A DNA stretch of 64,000 bases from Fragum whitleyi (Eukaryota; Mollusca; Bivalvia; Cardiida; Cardiidae), in assembly GCA_948146395.1 (NCBI GenBank), contig OX411551.1, positions 62,744,346 to 62,808,345 of the forward strand, written 5' to 3'. The notes below the pieces were generated by a model. That model was not told where the DNA came from and did no database searches. It saw only the letters and a list, made by a program, of their open reading frames with translations. The position numbers were made by a program, and so were the translations under genes. The number at the start of each line of letters is the position of its first letter. The stretch's first letter is position 1. This document shows positions 11,901-26,900 of the stretch, piece by piece.

Positions 11901-14900
11901 CGCAATCTTTCAATGCTTTCTGTAAAGATTTGCTACCCGAACAAGGGAAGTCACTCTAGCGGATTTTAGGGAAAAAGGGAGGTAAACCACTTTTTCGGAA
12001 AGGCCCATTACCTTACAATAAAATTTTTTAGCCTGATTAGAATAATGAGACTTATAGGTGAAAATATCAAAGTAATTGACTCTCTAGGTTGTAGAAAAAG
12101 AACAAACTTTTTTTCGCTTTCTACAATATTTGACAGTCATCTATCTGAGGGACATCATGTTACCATTTGCACTGTATAGATGGAGAGAAAATGGATTCTA
12201 ACCTCTTCTTCCCATATAATGTCATCTGACAAACAAGATAATCTGAACTCTGTTCAAGCTGAGTAGATTGGGGCTCTGTCGAGTTTTCTACAAAATTACA
12301 CAACAACCTCCAACTGAACAAAAACCTGGAACCATCTGATTACGAGTCAAGTTCATCAACCGGTCCATTTTACTAAATATATTCAAATATTAACTCACCA
12401 CATAATGCTTCATGAACTTTATCTCTAGTTTCACAGAATCTGAAATAGAAATAAACAAGTGTATGTCGTATTGCAATGCAATACAGGTGTCCCCCACCGG
12501 ATAACAAAAAATCCTTTCTTATAATATATCACCTACTTACTAGATCTATAACTGTATACAAAATTTGAAGTTGCTAGCACATTAGGTTTTGAACAAAATG
12601 TCCCAAACAAAAATATAAGAGTAAAAACAACCAATGGCAAAAACTCCAAAAGTGGACGGAGAAGAATGATTCTTGTACATGCCACTTGTCCTCAATGAGA
12701 TCTATAAATGTACCAAGTTTGAAGTTGCTAGCACTGATGACTCAGGAGATATGGTCCGGACAAAAATGTCAGGATAAAAAACAACAACTGACAATAACTA
12801 AAAAAGTGGATGTGGCAGAGTAACAGTTCTCATGCATTACACTTCTTCTCAATGAGATCTACCAGTGTACAAAGTTTGAAGTTTCTATGGCTTATGGTTT
12901 AGGAGATAAGTACAGGCAAAAATGTAAGGATACAAACAACAAAGGGCAATAACTCAAAAAGTGGACATGGCAGAGTGACAGTTCTTGTACATGACACTTG
13001 TCCTCAATGAGATCTATAAGTGTAGCAAGTTTGAAGTTTCTAGCACTTATGGTTTAGAAGATATGTTCCGGACAAAAATGTAAAGGTAAAAACAACAAAG
13101 GGCAATAACTCAAAAAGTGAGTGTGGCAGAGTAACAGTTCTTGTACACAACACTTGTCCTGGATAAGATCTATCAGCGACAAAGTTTAAAGTTGCTAGCA
13201 CTTATGGTTTAGGAGATATGATCTGGATAAGAATGTAAGGCTAAAAACAACAAAGGGCAATAACTCAAAAAGTGGGTGTGGCAGAGTTATGGATCTTGAA
13301 CATGACACTTCTCCTCAATGAGATCTATAAGTGTACAAAGTTTGAAGTTGCTAGCACACATAGTTTAGGAGATACGTTCCAGACAAGAATGTAGGGGTAA
13401 AAACAACAAAGGGTAATAACTCAAAAAGTGGGTGTGGCAGAGTTATGGTTCTTAAACATGACACTCGTCCTCAATGAGATCTATAAGTGTACAAAGTTTG
13501 AAGTTGCTAGCACACATAGTTTAGGAAATACATTCCAGACAAGAATGTAAGGGTAACAAGCAAATTCATTGAATTGATATCCCCCGCCAAACATATTTTC
13601 ATTGTCAATGGAGTTAATATTAAACTTAGGTACAGGTTATCTTTTATCTACATCAACCTTTACTTTTCAAGAAATAGCGCAGAAACCAATATCACTCTGT
13701 ATGTATATGGCTTAAAAAGTCAGTTCCAGTAACTCTAAATTCGACGGTCGAACCCGGTAACCCAGACGATATGCATGTCCTCTTTGTAGTGAAGCTATGT
13801 GCCAAGTTTCATTGAAATCCGGTCTATAGTTTTCAAGAAATAGCGCGGAAACGAATATCACTATGTATGTATATGGCTTAAACAGTCAGGGGGCAGTTAC
13901 TCTAAATTCGGCGGTCGAACCAGGTAACCCTGACAATATGCGCATGTCCTCTTTGTAGTGAAGCTGTGTGCCAAGTTTCATTAAAATCCGGTCTATAGTT
14001 TTCAAGAAATAGCGCGAAAACGAATATCACTATGTATGTATATGGCTTAAACAGTCAGGGTTAGTAACTCTAAATTTGACGGTCGAACCGGGTAACCCAG
14101 TCGATTTGCGCATGTCCTCTTTGTAGTGAAGCTGTGTGCCAAGTTTCATTGAAATCCGGTCTATAGTTTTCAAGAAATAGCGCAGAAAGGAATATCACTA
14201 TGTATGTATATGGCTTAAAAAGTCAGTTCCAGTAACTCTAAATTTGACAGTCGAACCGGGTAACCCCAACGATATGCACATGCACTCATTGTAGTGAAGC
14301 TGTGTGCCAAGTTTCATTGAAATCCGGTCTATAGTTTTCAAAAAATAGCGCGGAAACGAATATCACTATGTATATGGCTTAAACAGTCAGGGGCAGTAAC
14401 TCTAAATTTGACAGTCAAACTGGGTAACCCCAATGATATGCGCATGCACGCATAGTAGTGAAGCTGTGTGCCAAGTTTTATTGAAATCTGGTCTATAGTT
14501 TTCAAGAAATAGCGCGGAAACGAATGTCGGACGGGAGACAGACAGACATGGCAAAAACAATATCCCCCCCCCCCCCCCCCCCGCGGAGATTTCTTCAAAA
14601 AAAAAATGGACATGGCAGAGTATCAGTCAATGGTTCTTGAACATGACTTTTCTCCACAATGAGGTATATAAGTGTACCAAGTTTGAAGTTGCTAGCACAT
14701 ATGGTTTAGAAGATATAGCCCGGACAAAAGTAAGACGGACAGACGGACAGACAGACAGACAAACGGACGGACAGATGGTAACCGGTGGGGGACTATTAAT
14801 GGAAATCCTTTCCTATTATCACATTTATTACACTTTAAAATTAGGCAAAAACTTGGTTATGATTTTGAGACAATCAACCACCTACCTTACATTCAGGATG

Positions 14901-17900
14901 TAAAAACATTTTGAAATAGATTAAAAAGTGGAAACACATGCAAAGTAGAATACCATGTCAACCCTTCACAAACATCTTTATCTTGAATGCAAGGCTGGTT
15001 TCAACCCATGTCATTCCTAAATAAAAACATTGGCAAAAACCTATTAAAATCAAAGTGTTTTCAGTGCTCTTATCGATGATCAATATTTATTTTGAAAATA
15101 CAAGTGTTTAGACTTTTCTTGTTCCAAAATTTTACTTGCACATCTCTGCTTGATACTTTTTACATCTGTAGAGAAATGAGAGAAGATTAATTGAACTTGT
15201 TCTTTTAATAGAACGATTGTTCTACCTGACCAATAAATCGTATTTAGCAGCATATAGCCGCGATCTGGGTCTAGAGAAATCTAGGAAGAGATGTGAAATA
15301 AATGGCGCATCATCATGTAGAAGAGAACTCCATCTAGGTCTTCAACTTGGTGACATATCTGGGAAAAATCGTACTGTTGAGATTTTTGGTCTGAAAGTGC
15401 TCAAATGAACTAGATCTATATCGGATACGGAATAGTTGTCGGATGGGTTATTCGGAAAAAAATAGTTCCATGATAAACATAGCTAAATAACACAAAGGTA
15501 TTAATTTGGTGAAAATGAAACTAAAATCTCATTTTTTTAAGACAACGAAAGCGAATTTGTTAACTAGCAAGTACTACATTCATATCGAAACTCCAACCTT
15601 TGAATTTGTATGCGGATGAAAATGCTAGTTGTGTACACGTCACCTTGGCGTTCTGCAATTTAATGTTTATGAAATTGTGACTTCCAAAAAGCAAACTGGG
15701 ACAATTTCACTAAATGAGGTAGGATTTTATGATACATTACATTTTTGTATATCAAAAAAATGGTGTAGAAACGGCATATTGCCATTTCTGCGTGTATGAA
15801 GAAAGTTTATCCGGTGGTGGCCGAACAAAGCGAGCTTGCGAGCTTTGTTCGGTTTTCTCGGCCCCACCGGATAACCTTTCTCAGTGCATGCAAAACCCAG
15901 TTAATGAAGACCTTGAAGGACTCTGCATTATATAGTAGCATAGTAAAGTTACCAAAAAGTTCGCTTACGGCCCCTGTCTCAATCGTCCTCAAGATTTATC
16001 TGATTCTACTTAACAGAAACACTCATATTACAGAATCACCCGCTTTATCCTCTTTTCTCCTAGATTCGTGCATCTTAATAATAACACCAGTGCGTAAATT
16101 GATAAAAAGTTAAAATCCAAATAATTACTTGACTTTCTATTGCAAAGGTACATTATCAAATTAAACAATGAATAATTTAACAGTGTCAAATTTATTTAAA
16201 AATTTTATTCTAAAGTGCACTAGGGTGGCCAGTCAAATTATGACTACTGGTCGGAGACCAATTCTCGCCAAGTACCAGTTCTCGCCAACCGACCATTTTC
16301 ACAGGTAAAGATGCAATGGTCATTCACAATAAATTATTTTCTGCTAAGAAGAAATTCTTGTCAAAAAATAACCTGTAATTTAGAAGGATTTCCTTTCTGT
16401 CTTTGCCGTGAAAAAAGGGCTGTGGCGAGAACTGGTACTTGGCGAGAATTGGTCTCTAACCAGTAGAGTTTCTCATTGGATACCTGTATCTAATTGAGGG
16501 AGTTATTTGGGTTTATTACAAAGAATGTGTCTCATTCTTTTTCCTCTTCACAATCTTAAACATGAAGTTAGTCCACATGATAATTTTCAACGCTAAGATT
16601 TGCACAAGTTGCAGACACAGACATTATTTTCAAAGATGGTATGACAAAGTTAGTCAGCCAATTTAGGAAAGTCGGTAATTTCTTTATAACTGCTAACTAG
16701 TTGCTTATACTGGAAAAGAATAGCCAATACATATTTTTTAGTTTTTCTTCATTTTTCTTCATGATATTGGAGATTTGGCATGCATGAATCCAATGAGAAA
16801 GCACAAATTGATGAGAAACGGGGATTCTTGTCTCAGTTTGGAGTTAACCCAAGTCAAGTAAAAAGATAAAGAAAATTTGAATAATTGACCAAAACTACCA
16901 CAAAAAATGAGAGAAAATTGATTGACGATTCGTTCTATAGGTTGAAGGAATATTTTACATTGCTAAATCCTTATAGGATACCAAATCCCCACATAATTTA
17001 CAGAAATCAATTCCTGTGCCTGCAACAGCTATTTTTGCCATTTTTAAAACCCAAAACTCAAATAGAATAAAAAAGAAATGAATTTACTGTACAAGCAGGC
17101 AGGGGTTCGGGGGCGCCACCCCCGACATGCAGAAGAAAGTCTCAGTAACGGAGAACTGAAAGGAATTCTCTTAGTTAATAAGGTGGGACATTACAGAATC
17201 AAACATTTCTTTCAAAATCTGTTTCAAAAATAGATCTTTTTTTTTTAAATTGTTCCAAGAATGTTAATGAAACAGACAAGAGTATCAAAACTGTACAGGG
17301 ACGAATTGTGTACTTTCCAGGTAAGCATGATTACCTCCCTTGCAAAAAAATGCACCATTTACAATTTGCATGTTAAAGAGACAAGAAGTCATTAGTAAGA
17401 GTCTGAAAATTTGATGAAACTGCGTAACAAAAAGGATGATAGAGGTAAGTAAGACATCTTATTAATGGAAATACATATATCCTTTGCCAAAGGCTTTGGA
17501 TGTGTGTAATTTCTTGCGTTATGTGCATCTAGTTTGCGTTTGATCTTGAACTTCAATTGTAATGAATTTCATGTAATTAGGTCATTTTGTTTGACAAACA
17601 CCCAGTCTGTCATTAAAGTTTCTACAACAGGTTTGATAAGGACATTATTTTGAGCAGACTTCACGAAATACTGCCGGTCCCACTAACTTGTCTGGTAAAA
17701 ATCGTGCCGGTCCGATAAGTTGTGCATGATTACAGGACTGACTGACCGGCAAAATCTAGTCACTAACACAATGTGTTGTATTTTTCTATCTGATGAAATT
17801 CATTTCGGTCTGGTAAAAAATATGGGTATTTCGTGAAGTCTGATTTTGAGTGTATGAGTCTACAAGGGAAACTCGTCAAATATCAGCTAGATAAACCTCA

Positions 17901-20900
17901 AAACATACTTGTTAAAGAAAACATTGATCACTCAGTAGCTTGCGCCTCTTCTTTTTCCTTACAATTTCACTTCCCACTGTACAGTTCCCATCTGTGATTT
18001 GAAACAGGGGTGGGGGGGGGGGGGGGGGGGGGTAGGGCAACATGTATTACCATATTTATTCTTATAATCGCCCAGGCGTTTATTAGAATAGTCATGATTG
18101 ATGCAGTTGGGGGTGGGAAATAACTCAAACTTTCTATGTATAGGTCTACAATGTCCCTAAAAAGTTTCAATATGATATGTTTCTGGAAAATACAAAATAA
18201 ATTTCCATTCAAGGAACAAGGACACATAATAATGGCACTACTCAGACCTTGCCGCTTGTTCATTGTCACCGTTTTTGCAATAAATAGAGTGATATGCTGC
18301 TTTTCATAACATTGCTATGATACAAAGGAATTCTCTTGAATGCATTTATATTCTACTAAAAACAGTTTCTGAAATAAATTGAAAGTTAATTCATCATTAA
18401 ATAGCGAAACAATTCCTTTTCTGATACGGTGACTGACAACACTGTCGACTTCGGCAAGTAATAACACCGACGACCTTGGGATTTTGTTTAGATTTAGATT
18501 TCTATTCAATAAAGCAAGAAACTTATGTCGGACGATCATATTCATGTTCAATAAATAATTCTCGAGTTTCAGAAAATTGTATCACTCTAATGACTACAAA
18601 GGATCGTAACTACACCTGATTATAGCTGTTGCACGCATTTTAATATACGCTTCACATTTCAATTGTAACAGATTCTTTGCTTCTGGATATTTTCCGTGAA
18701 ACAACACGTAAAAATATTAAGCTGTAATAGGAAAATACGGCAGTTGTATTGCCTACCTGTTGCGAAAATAAAATTAAGTCCGTTTTCCTCAATTTAAAAT
18801 CCATAACAAAGCCACAAAGAGAGGACAAATAAATAATTTTAAAAGGGTTTGACATCACCAGGGAGAAGTGTTAGGCAAGTGCAAGCTCTGGAAACACTTC
18901 CGAAAATAGCTGTCGGCATCTTTGATCACCTGTTTACCCTCTGTGTGAAATAAACTGTTCTGCGTCCTTTACCTCGTTGCGAAACAAATATAACAATCGA
19001 GCAAATAGACAGACGTGATCCATTCACAGAAAAGGATCCTCAACCCTAAATGGGTGGACTCTGTCTATATAGGCTTCAATAAGCCATTTAACTAAGGACA
19101 GGTTTCTCTCATTTGCATATCCAATGCAAATTACCTCCCTTTAAACCGTTACATTACTCTCCACTCGGAGAAAACTCGTCCCAAATCTTGGCCTGGAGGA
19201 CCTATAAGGCAACTCCGGTCTGGCAGTTTTCCTTATCCCACCGCTGGCACCAATTGTAACGATCGAGCAAATAGACAGACGTGATCCTCAATCCTGAAAG
19301 GGTCGACTCTGTCTATATAGGCTTCAATTAGCCATTTAACTAAGGGCAGGTTTCTCTCATTTGCATATCAAATGCAAGTTACCTCCCTTTAAACCATTAC
19401 ACAAAAATATGAATTCAATTTGCCTTCTTTGACCAGATTACTACTCAGATTTAATTTCGAATAATTGAAACACAAACTATGAATGTCGGTAAATTCTTTC
19501 TATTCAATTGTTTCTTGAAAATGAGTTAATTTTAGATAAAAAGATAGTAACCAAGTTTCAAACATAAAATATTTACTTTTCTGTCAGTGGGAGCTGAAAA
19601 CGTTGTGACTACAACTAACCTGATATCTTGCATGCGATCTTTCTTTGAAATTCGATTAGAAAATAGTTTTGATAATCAGTGTTTAAGATAAAACAGAGAA
19701 GCTAACTTATTAAAATCTGAGCAAATTATGCAGTCGCGACTATTGCTAGCATAACTTGAAAAGGATAACAAGCATTTTTTACCAATCTTCAATAAATCTC
19801 GTATTTGAATCCAAGTTCATCAAATAATAATAATTTTTGGTATTTGTCGAAAGTGTTGCAAGAATTGTATACTATTTGTTGGAAAAACTCGGAAGTTTGC
19901 ATCAAAATTGTCTTGGAGTTTTTCTCAAATTTGGGGATGAACAATTATTAGAGTTGCCAACTTTTTCCGAAAATCGGTCTTAAAATGGCCGATTTTGGGT
20001 AGTATTTTTGGGGATGGTCGATTCTTCGATTATGAGCCATACGGTATTTTTAAACATATTAACCTATCAATGTTAAATATTTTAGAAATATACCTTGATT
20101 ATGAATGTCTTCTCATCTTGGTAGGTGTATTTCTAGAATGCTGTGGTACAGTACAGTATTCTCAATAATGGCCAAATTGGGGATTTTTTGTAATTCGAGG
20201 TTTGAATTTCAGGATTTTCTTTCCTAATGCTAGAAATGCTTTTTTTTTCAAACAATTTCTTCTTTTCAACCAGTTTCTCCCCCCAAATAATAATTTTCTG
20301 TCAAATACTAATAGTTGCAAGCTCATGTTATCTTCAATAACTCATGTAGTGAACAATCTACAGTTTTGACAAGAGATGTAAAGGAAACTGGTTATTAGCA
20401 GAAACAAGGAGTCACAGACCCCTGGAACCCTCTTAGTGTTAAAGCCTGTTAAAGCTCTAGTTATGTGTTATCCTTCGACAACCATAAGCTGTTTTTACTC
20501 TCTGTATATGTACATACAAAATGCAAGTTTGAAAATGTAATGATAAGATTACAGAAAATAAATGGATCTGTGCTCTCAATAAGTGGACCTCAACGTAATA
20601 TATGTCCAAGATTTCAGAAATAACGTCCAAAAATTGGACCCGGGTGTAAACAACCCTCAGAGATTCAAGGAAAACGTCCTGTAATTTAACCCCGGATGTT
20701 TGATGGATTTATCTATTAAACTAAAATAGTTTTAAAGTAAGTCCATGCTTGCAAAAGATATATATTAAACCTGAGCATATAGATTTAGCTGACCAAAACT
20801 AGTCACATGTAAAGTGCAGAGTAAAAGACAATATAACATCAGTCTATGATTGCAATCTTGGGGAAACCCCGATGGTGCCATTAAAATTGTCTGCAACAAC

Positions 20901-23900
20901 ATGGCTGAATTTTCTTGTCTTCGGTTATGCAGATAATTTTGGGTAAGAGAAAATAAGCTAACCCTTGTCAGGCTTAATAAATTCAAGCTATAATTTGCAT
21001 CAAAATCAAAGGGCTGAACAGCACTGCAAGTACTAACTGTTGGTCAATTTTCATTAGAAAAGCTCAATCTATTGACAATTCTGGTTTGAAAATGACAAAC
21101 AGGAAGTAAAGACAAAGATCAGACTGCACATATGTGCAGGCTGATGTTTGTCTATACTTCATGCCAAAGCAGGAAAAGTCCGGGTTCAGCATGACAAGGG
21201 TTAAGATACCCAATCCTCAAGATTAGCAAGAGTTGCATGATTGATAGTGGTTCTAAAATAATTTGCCCAAGTTGTCCGACTTTTCCATTAAGCTGCACAG
21301 ATGTGCAGATTATCATGGCTAGGTTGTTTGTAGACTATGGAAAAATCTCATAGAGAAAAATATTTTCTCTAAAAAGTTTGCTGTTTTCTGATATTTCATG
21401 TAATCCCATGTCAACAGTAAGTCTATTTCTAGGATACTTTTTGTTTTTTTAGCATAATCAATTTTGTTTTTAATATTTTGCATTCGCAGACTCTTCAAAA
21501 TTCAACAGACAGATGAAAAATATGTCTTTTATGGGTGGAGGTCATATCATTAAATGTTAAAAAATGGAAACTTTGAAAATCATTTTCTAAGAGTCTTATT
21601 GATGAATATCAACCAAATTACTCATGAGGGATTCTTGGGTGACCCTTTATCAGTCAAAAAAAACTCCAAAACAACTATTGTGATTAGATGAAAATATGTA
21701 TTTTATAGGTGGAGGTCATTTTCTCAAATGTTATATAGTCAAAACTTTGAAAATAATTTCTCATACTCATGCTGATAATCAATTTAAGTGATCCTTGGAT
21801 GACCCTTTATCAATTTACAAAAAAGATATTGTGATCAGATGAAAAAAATGTCTTTTATGGGCAGAGGTAGTTTCTCTCTCAGTCTGTTTCATGATGGAAA
21901 CTTTGGAAATCATTTCACAAAATTCAACTTAGGGATATCAACCAAATTTCACAGAAGCGATTCTTGTGTAAACCTTTAAAAGGCTACAAAAATTAATGTG
22001 GTCAGAATAACTAAAATATATTTTATGGATAGAGGTCAATTCTCTTCATGTTATATAGTGGAAACTTTGAAAATTACCTTCTCACAGTCTAGTAGATGGA
22101 TTTCAACCTAATTTCACTGTATGACATGCCAAGGTTAATTTTCTATCTGTTATTCATTAGTCATGAATTTTTCTTTGCAGAAATATTTCATCATGTGACA
22201 CTTAAAAACACTTTACTTGAAATAAATATTCATTCATTCTCTTAATTTTTCATTGAATCATATCAGTAGATCCGAGCAAGTGGAGCAAATCAGCTATTCA
22301 AGCAGCTCTAGTTAGTTTCATTCTTCTATGAAACCATTCTTCTATGAAACCATCAAAATATTCTTCTTATCTCTAAATTGAAAAAAATAAATAAATAATA
22401 TGAGTTAAACTGATTTGATTTGAAGCTTTGTGTTTTGACAAGATATCTAATCACCTAAAAAAAATGCTTTTATACCTCAAGGACATCAAATCTGATCATG
22501 CAGATATTTTTATGACCCAGTTCAAAATGAAACAAAAATAAAAACAAAATTCTCAAATTATTTGTAAAATATTTTAGATAAATTACAAATTTTTGATTTA
22601 TAAAAAAAGAAGATACATGTAATGTTTCTAAGTCTTGGAGGCATGAAACTAATATTTGATCACACTAAGTGAGTTTTGTATCAATCTGCTTGGAATTTTC
22701 AATATAGAGTGATAATGTTATGGTTTTCACATCTCCATGAACACCCGGTCATGGAGACTTTTCAATTCATAAAAAAAGATTCTTTCTGTTTGGCCTTATT
22801 TCACAATCATAGTCTTATTGCCGCAAATTAATCAAAATCATGTATGAAGGTTCGATTCCTTCCCCAGACTGTATAAAATGCTGGTGCACAAAGGGACAAA
22901 TTGTCTGGAGGTCCCACATGATTTTGATATGAAAACATAATTATATGATCATAGAAGAGAACAAAATAGCATCATGTGTTCAAAAAATACATGCTTCCTT
23001 CCTAGTGATTGGTTAATTGTTTCATTTAAGTTATTCATGGCAGTCATTATTATGACATTTTGATATTTATGTAGAGTGATTAGCTTTTTAGTTTCATGCC
23101 TCCATGAATTAAAAAGACCTACCCTTGCAGGGTATGGCATTTTTTCACTCGGAAATCTTTGAACAACATTTCCTCCTAAACCATAGGGCCAAATTTAATG
23201 AAACTTGGCCAAAATGTTTCCTTGGATATTCTTTCTTTAAATTCTAGTTGCCTCATAAGTATGGGAGTGGCAGGGCTTGGTATTATCCTTGATAGATCTC
23301 CTCCTAACGGCTGGGCTGACTTCAATGAAACTTTGCCAGAATGTTCCCTTGGTGAATATTTCCCAAAGATTGTTGTCAAACTTCATATTTTGATTAGCCT
23401 GGCAAATTTCCACTATGAAACCATGACAGACATCTAGCTCTCCTCAATCATAAGATCAATTTAAAAGTCACAGAATGATTTTTTCAATTTACATGAAAAT
23501 TATTCTGTTGTACGATTACGAAGTGTTTTTTCAACGATGTCAGAGCGTTTCAAATTGGTGGGGTTAATTGTTTGAAAAGAATGGTGCGCTGAGCTAGGGA
23601 TTTAGAATGTTTTGCTCGAAATCAGTGCCAATTTCAAGATGTTGTAAACTGTATCATATTGAAACGGGACCAAAGCGACCTACCCAGAGTCTTCACTACA
23701 GACACTCAGTACATAGATAGTATTATATACCTGAATATAATTTAGCAAATTTGCGCTTTCATACAGTGTGATTAGGTTTTAAGTTTCATATTTCACTGAA
23801 ACCAAAGAATACGCTTTTCAACTCTTAGATGTAGAATTTTCAGTCAAAACTAGAACAGCTGTTTTCACTATTTTTCAAGGTGTCTTCTTGTGTGCCAAGG

Positions 23901-26900
23901 TCATAACATACAGTTGATAATATCTGCCTCCTGTGATCAAGTCTCTTAACTTTGTGACCTTGGCCTTGACTTTTGAAACTTTAAAATATGGCTTTAAACT
24001 TGCATATATTTTCTGAATGCTTACAGCTTAGACTATTATACTTCATAAATGCACTGATTAAATTATCAACTTTATATTTGAGCCTGAGCGCCACATTTCC
24101 AACAATTTTAAATATGCGCATAGCAAAGACTTTGGTCAGCCTGTGCAGTTGCATAGTCTGACCAAATTCTTCACCATGCACTCGATAGATAGTTAAGGTC
24201 TTACTACATATTCTGGCTGTCAGCATATGTTGCTGCTGAATGTTTGTACCTCACGCAGTAATGAAATTGTTGGAAATATCACGCATAGGCTCATTTAATA
24301 CAATGAAATTCCATTAGTAACTTCATCAGGCTGTAGGTTTTCATTTTGCCTAACCTTGTACATGTACCTAAAACAAATCTGTTTTATAATTTTTTTTTTA
24401 CTTCTAAAACAGACTGTTATTAATTAGATTATTGACTTAAGAATATAAAAAAAAATGTTCTTGAACTTTTATCTTTAGTCAAGTGCTGTTTATGACAAGC
24501 AGCCGTTTGGACGAGCTATGTTGTCGACAGACAACTCTTGTAAACTTTCGGCTCCATCAAGCTCGCGGGAGAAATTTTAAAAATGGAAAATACAAAATGT
24601 ACTGTTCTATGAACACATTTTGTTTATTTCATGCTACCTAATGTCACCGTATGGTATCATCCCCAGCTGTCTGTGGATATATCTCCTGAGTCCCCATATC
24701 TTCCAACCTCCACCTTCCAACTCTGCGGATTGTTTTGAAAGGAAAAAAATATGAGTTTTATTATAATCAATCTTTCCCATGAAACCCTTCAGGTATCGCC
24801 ATTCTTGTATTTTAAAACAGACCCTAAATATACATATATTTAAGTATATTTAGAGTCCCTGATTTCATTGAGGAAAAATCTTTGCTCCATGATATCAAAT
24901 TATAAGGCATGAAGAGAACACATTTTTAATATCATGGGAGTATTAAATTAAAACCAAATTACATGTATATATGAATCCACTTTGGACCTGACCTATTCAT
25001 TAATTTCAATTAATCTTCTCTCATTTCTCTCCCGCGAAACCCTTCAGGTGTCGCCAATCTGGTAAAGTGTGAATGAAATCCTCCCATTAATTGCAAAGAA
25101 ATTGAGCTGACAGGAAAATGCTACAAACAAACCAACCAACAGACAGACCGACAAGCTGACTCCTATATATCCCCTAAACATAGTTGGGGGGGGGGTCATG
25201 ATTAAATGTCTAAAGGCTACTTAAAAGAGGAAATACGTAATCATTACTCACTTTTCATTTAGTGCTACTTCCTCCAACCCCCATTTATCAAAAGCTGCTA
25301 CACCCGTACCTGGACTATTCCGTTTTATATCCTTTAACATGAGGTAAAATTCCTGCAATATATAAACATTGGAATCAGTGTTATTGAAACATGGTTTCCA
25401 TCAGACTTCTTTTTGTTTATCCTTATGTAAAACACTTTAACACTTGTGATCTAAATATTGCTAATTTGCAGCATCTTTTAAATTAGAATTTTTAAGTAGA
25501 AATGTAGGAGACCCTCATTATTTGATAGATTAACTAAATAGAGCTTAACTATAATTAAAGATATATTCAGAGAAACAACCCAGATGTGATTTAAAGTTTT
25601 CTAAAATTTCTAAATCTTCTAAAGTTATGTGCTTGATATTTGACCATATTTACCATTTTTCATGTCAAACAAAGTTTTGTCAGCCAAATTGAATGTTCCT
25701 AATCAGAAAAGATTTTCTTCTATCTTTTCATTCTTATTCATGACAAAGTTCTGCAGTAATTTGTCCAATTCTATATTTAATATTTTCCAACAACCACTAG
25801 GTTTTTTTAATTTACAATAGTAATATTAAAGGGAAACTATTTAATGTCTAGTATTCAATAAGAAGTAATGAAATAGTTTCCCTTTCATTAGTTAAAATAT
25901 CTATTATGAAAATGGCCAGATTGTAGAAATGATACATGCAACATGTATTTTACAAACTATGAGAATCAAAGTTTCTGATGATATATCTCAAATAAATCTA
26001 ATGACAAGAGCACCACTTACGGGTGCAAGGCTTAGCTGCAGGTGCTGGATAGTGCCAAAATTCTAAGATGTAATAGGTGCATAACTTCCAGAGCTATCCC
26101 CATTGACAGGCTGGGTAGCTCTTGTGATGGTGAACACCTATGCCAAGTTTCATGAAGATATCTTCAATAACAATAGAGATAAGACCAAGGTTAAAATTTG
26201 TCATGCCGATATCAACAAAGACAGCAGAGATTATGTTACAGGGTACCATACAAAACATGCTCAGAGAGCTATTATATAGTACCTCTTTCTACAGAAAAAT
26301 ATCTTTCAATTTGATGTATTTTAGATTTTTTCCCATTAATATGAGGTTCATATCCTCTAAACAATAAGCTAAATGATTGTTTAGAGGAAGTTGACCTAAA
26401 AATTAGGGTAAAAGACTCATAAAGTTCTTAAGTTGAGGAATTAATTAAACCAACAAAAATGAAGTCTCCTAATTGAATAGTAAAGAGGAAGATACAATAA
26501 GGGAGGGTTCTCTTATTAGAAGATCTATGGTATACAAACTTACCGTTATTAATTTTTCATATTTTAACGCTCCTGTCATGCTCTCATCTCCATAATCTAG
26601 CGTATCTTTCCACGAATGTAGTAGAAACAACAATCGTAACTGTCTTGCTGTGTGTTTTTTCAACGCATCTTTGATTGATATGAAGTTTTTCAGTGACTTC
26701 GACATTTTACAGCCCTGTATCGTGAGATGACCAGAATGGAGAAAGTACCGGACCCAGTGGTCATTTTCATAACATGCCTGAAACAGAGGGAAAAGGATGT
26801 TAGAGATTCCAAACAATAATTCTTTTTACATAACGCGGTAAAGTCAAATCAGAGTAATTTCTACATTTCCTCAAAGTATTTGGCCTTGATAGGCAAAGAT

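Noticed and set aside
14338..14613. 91-aa minus-strand frame
   Set aside because: It is made by the 167-bp repeats and the poly-C run of element B.
22840..22905. GGTTCGATTCC (box B-like) as part of a tRNA gene
   Set aside because: No box A, acceptor stem or cloverleaf can be made around it.
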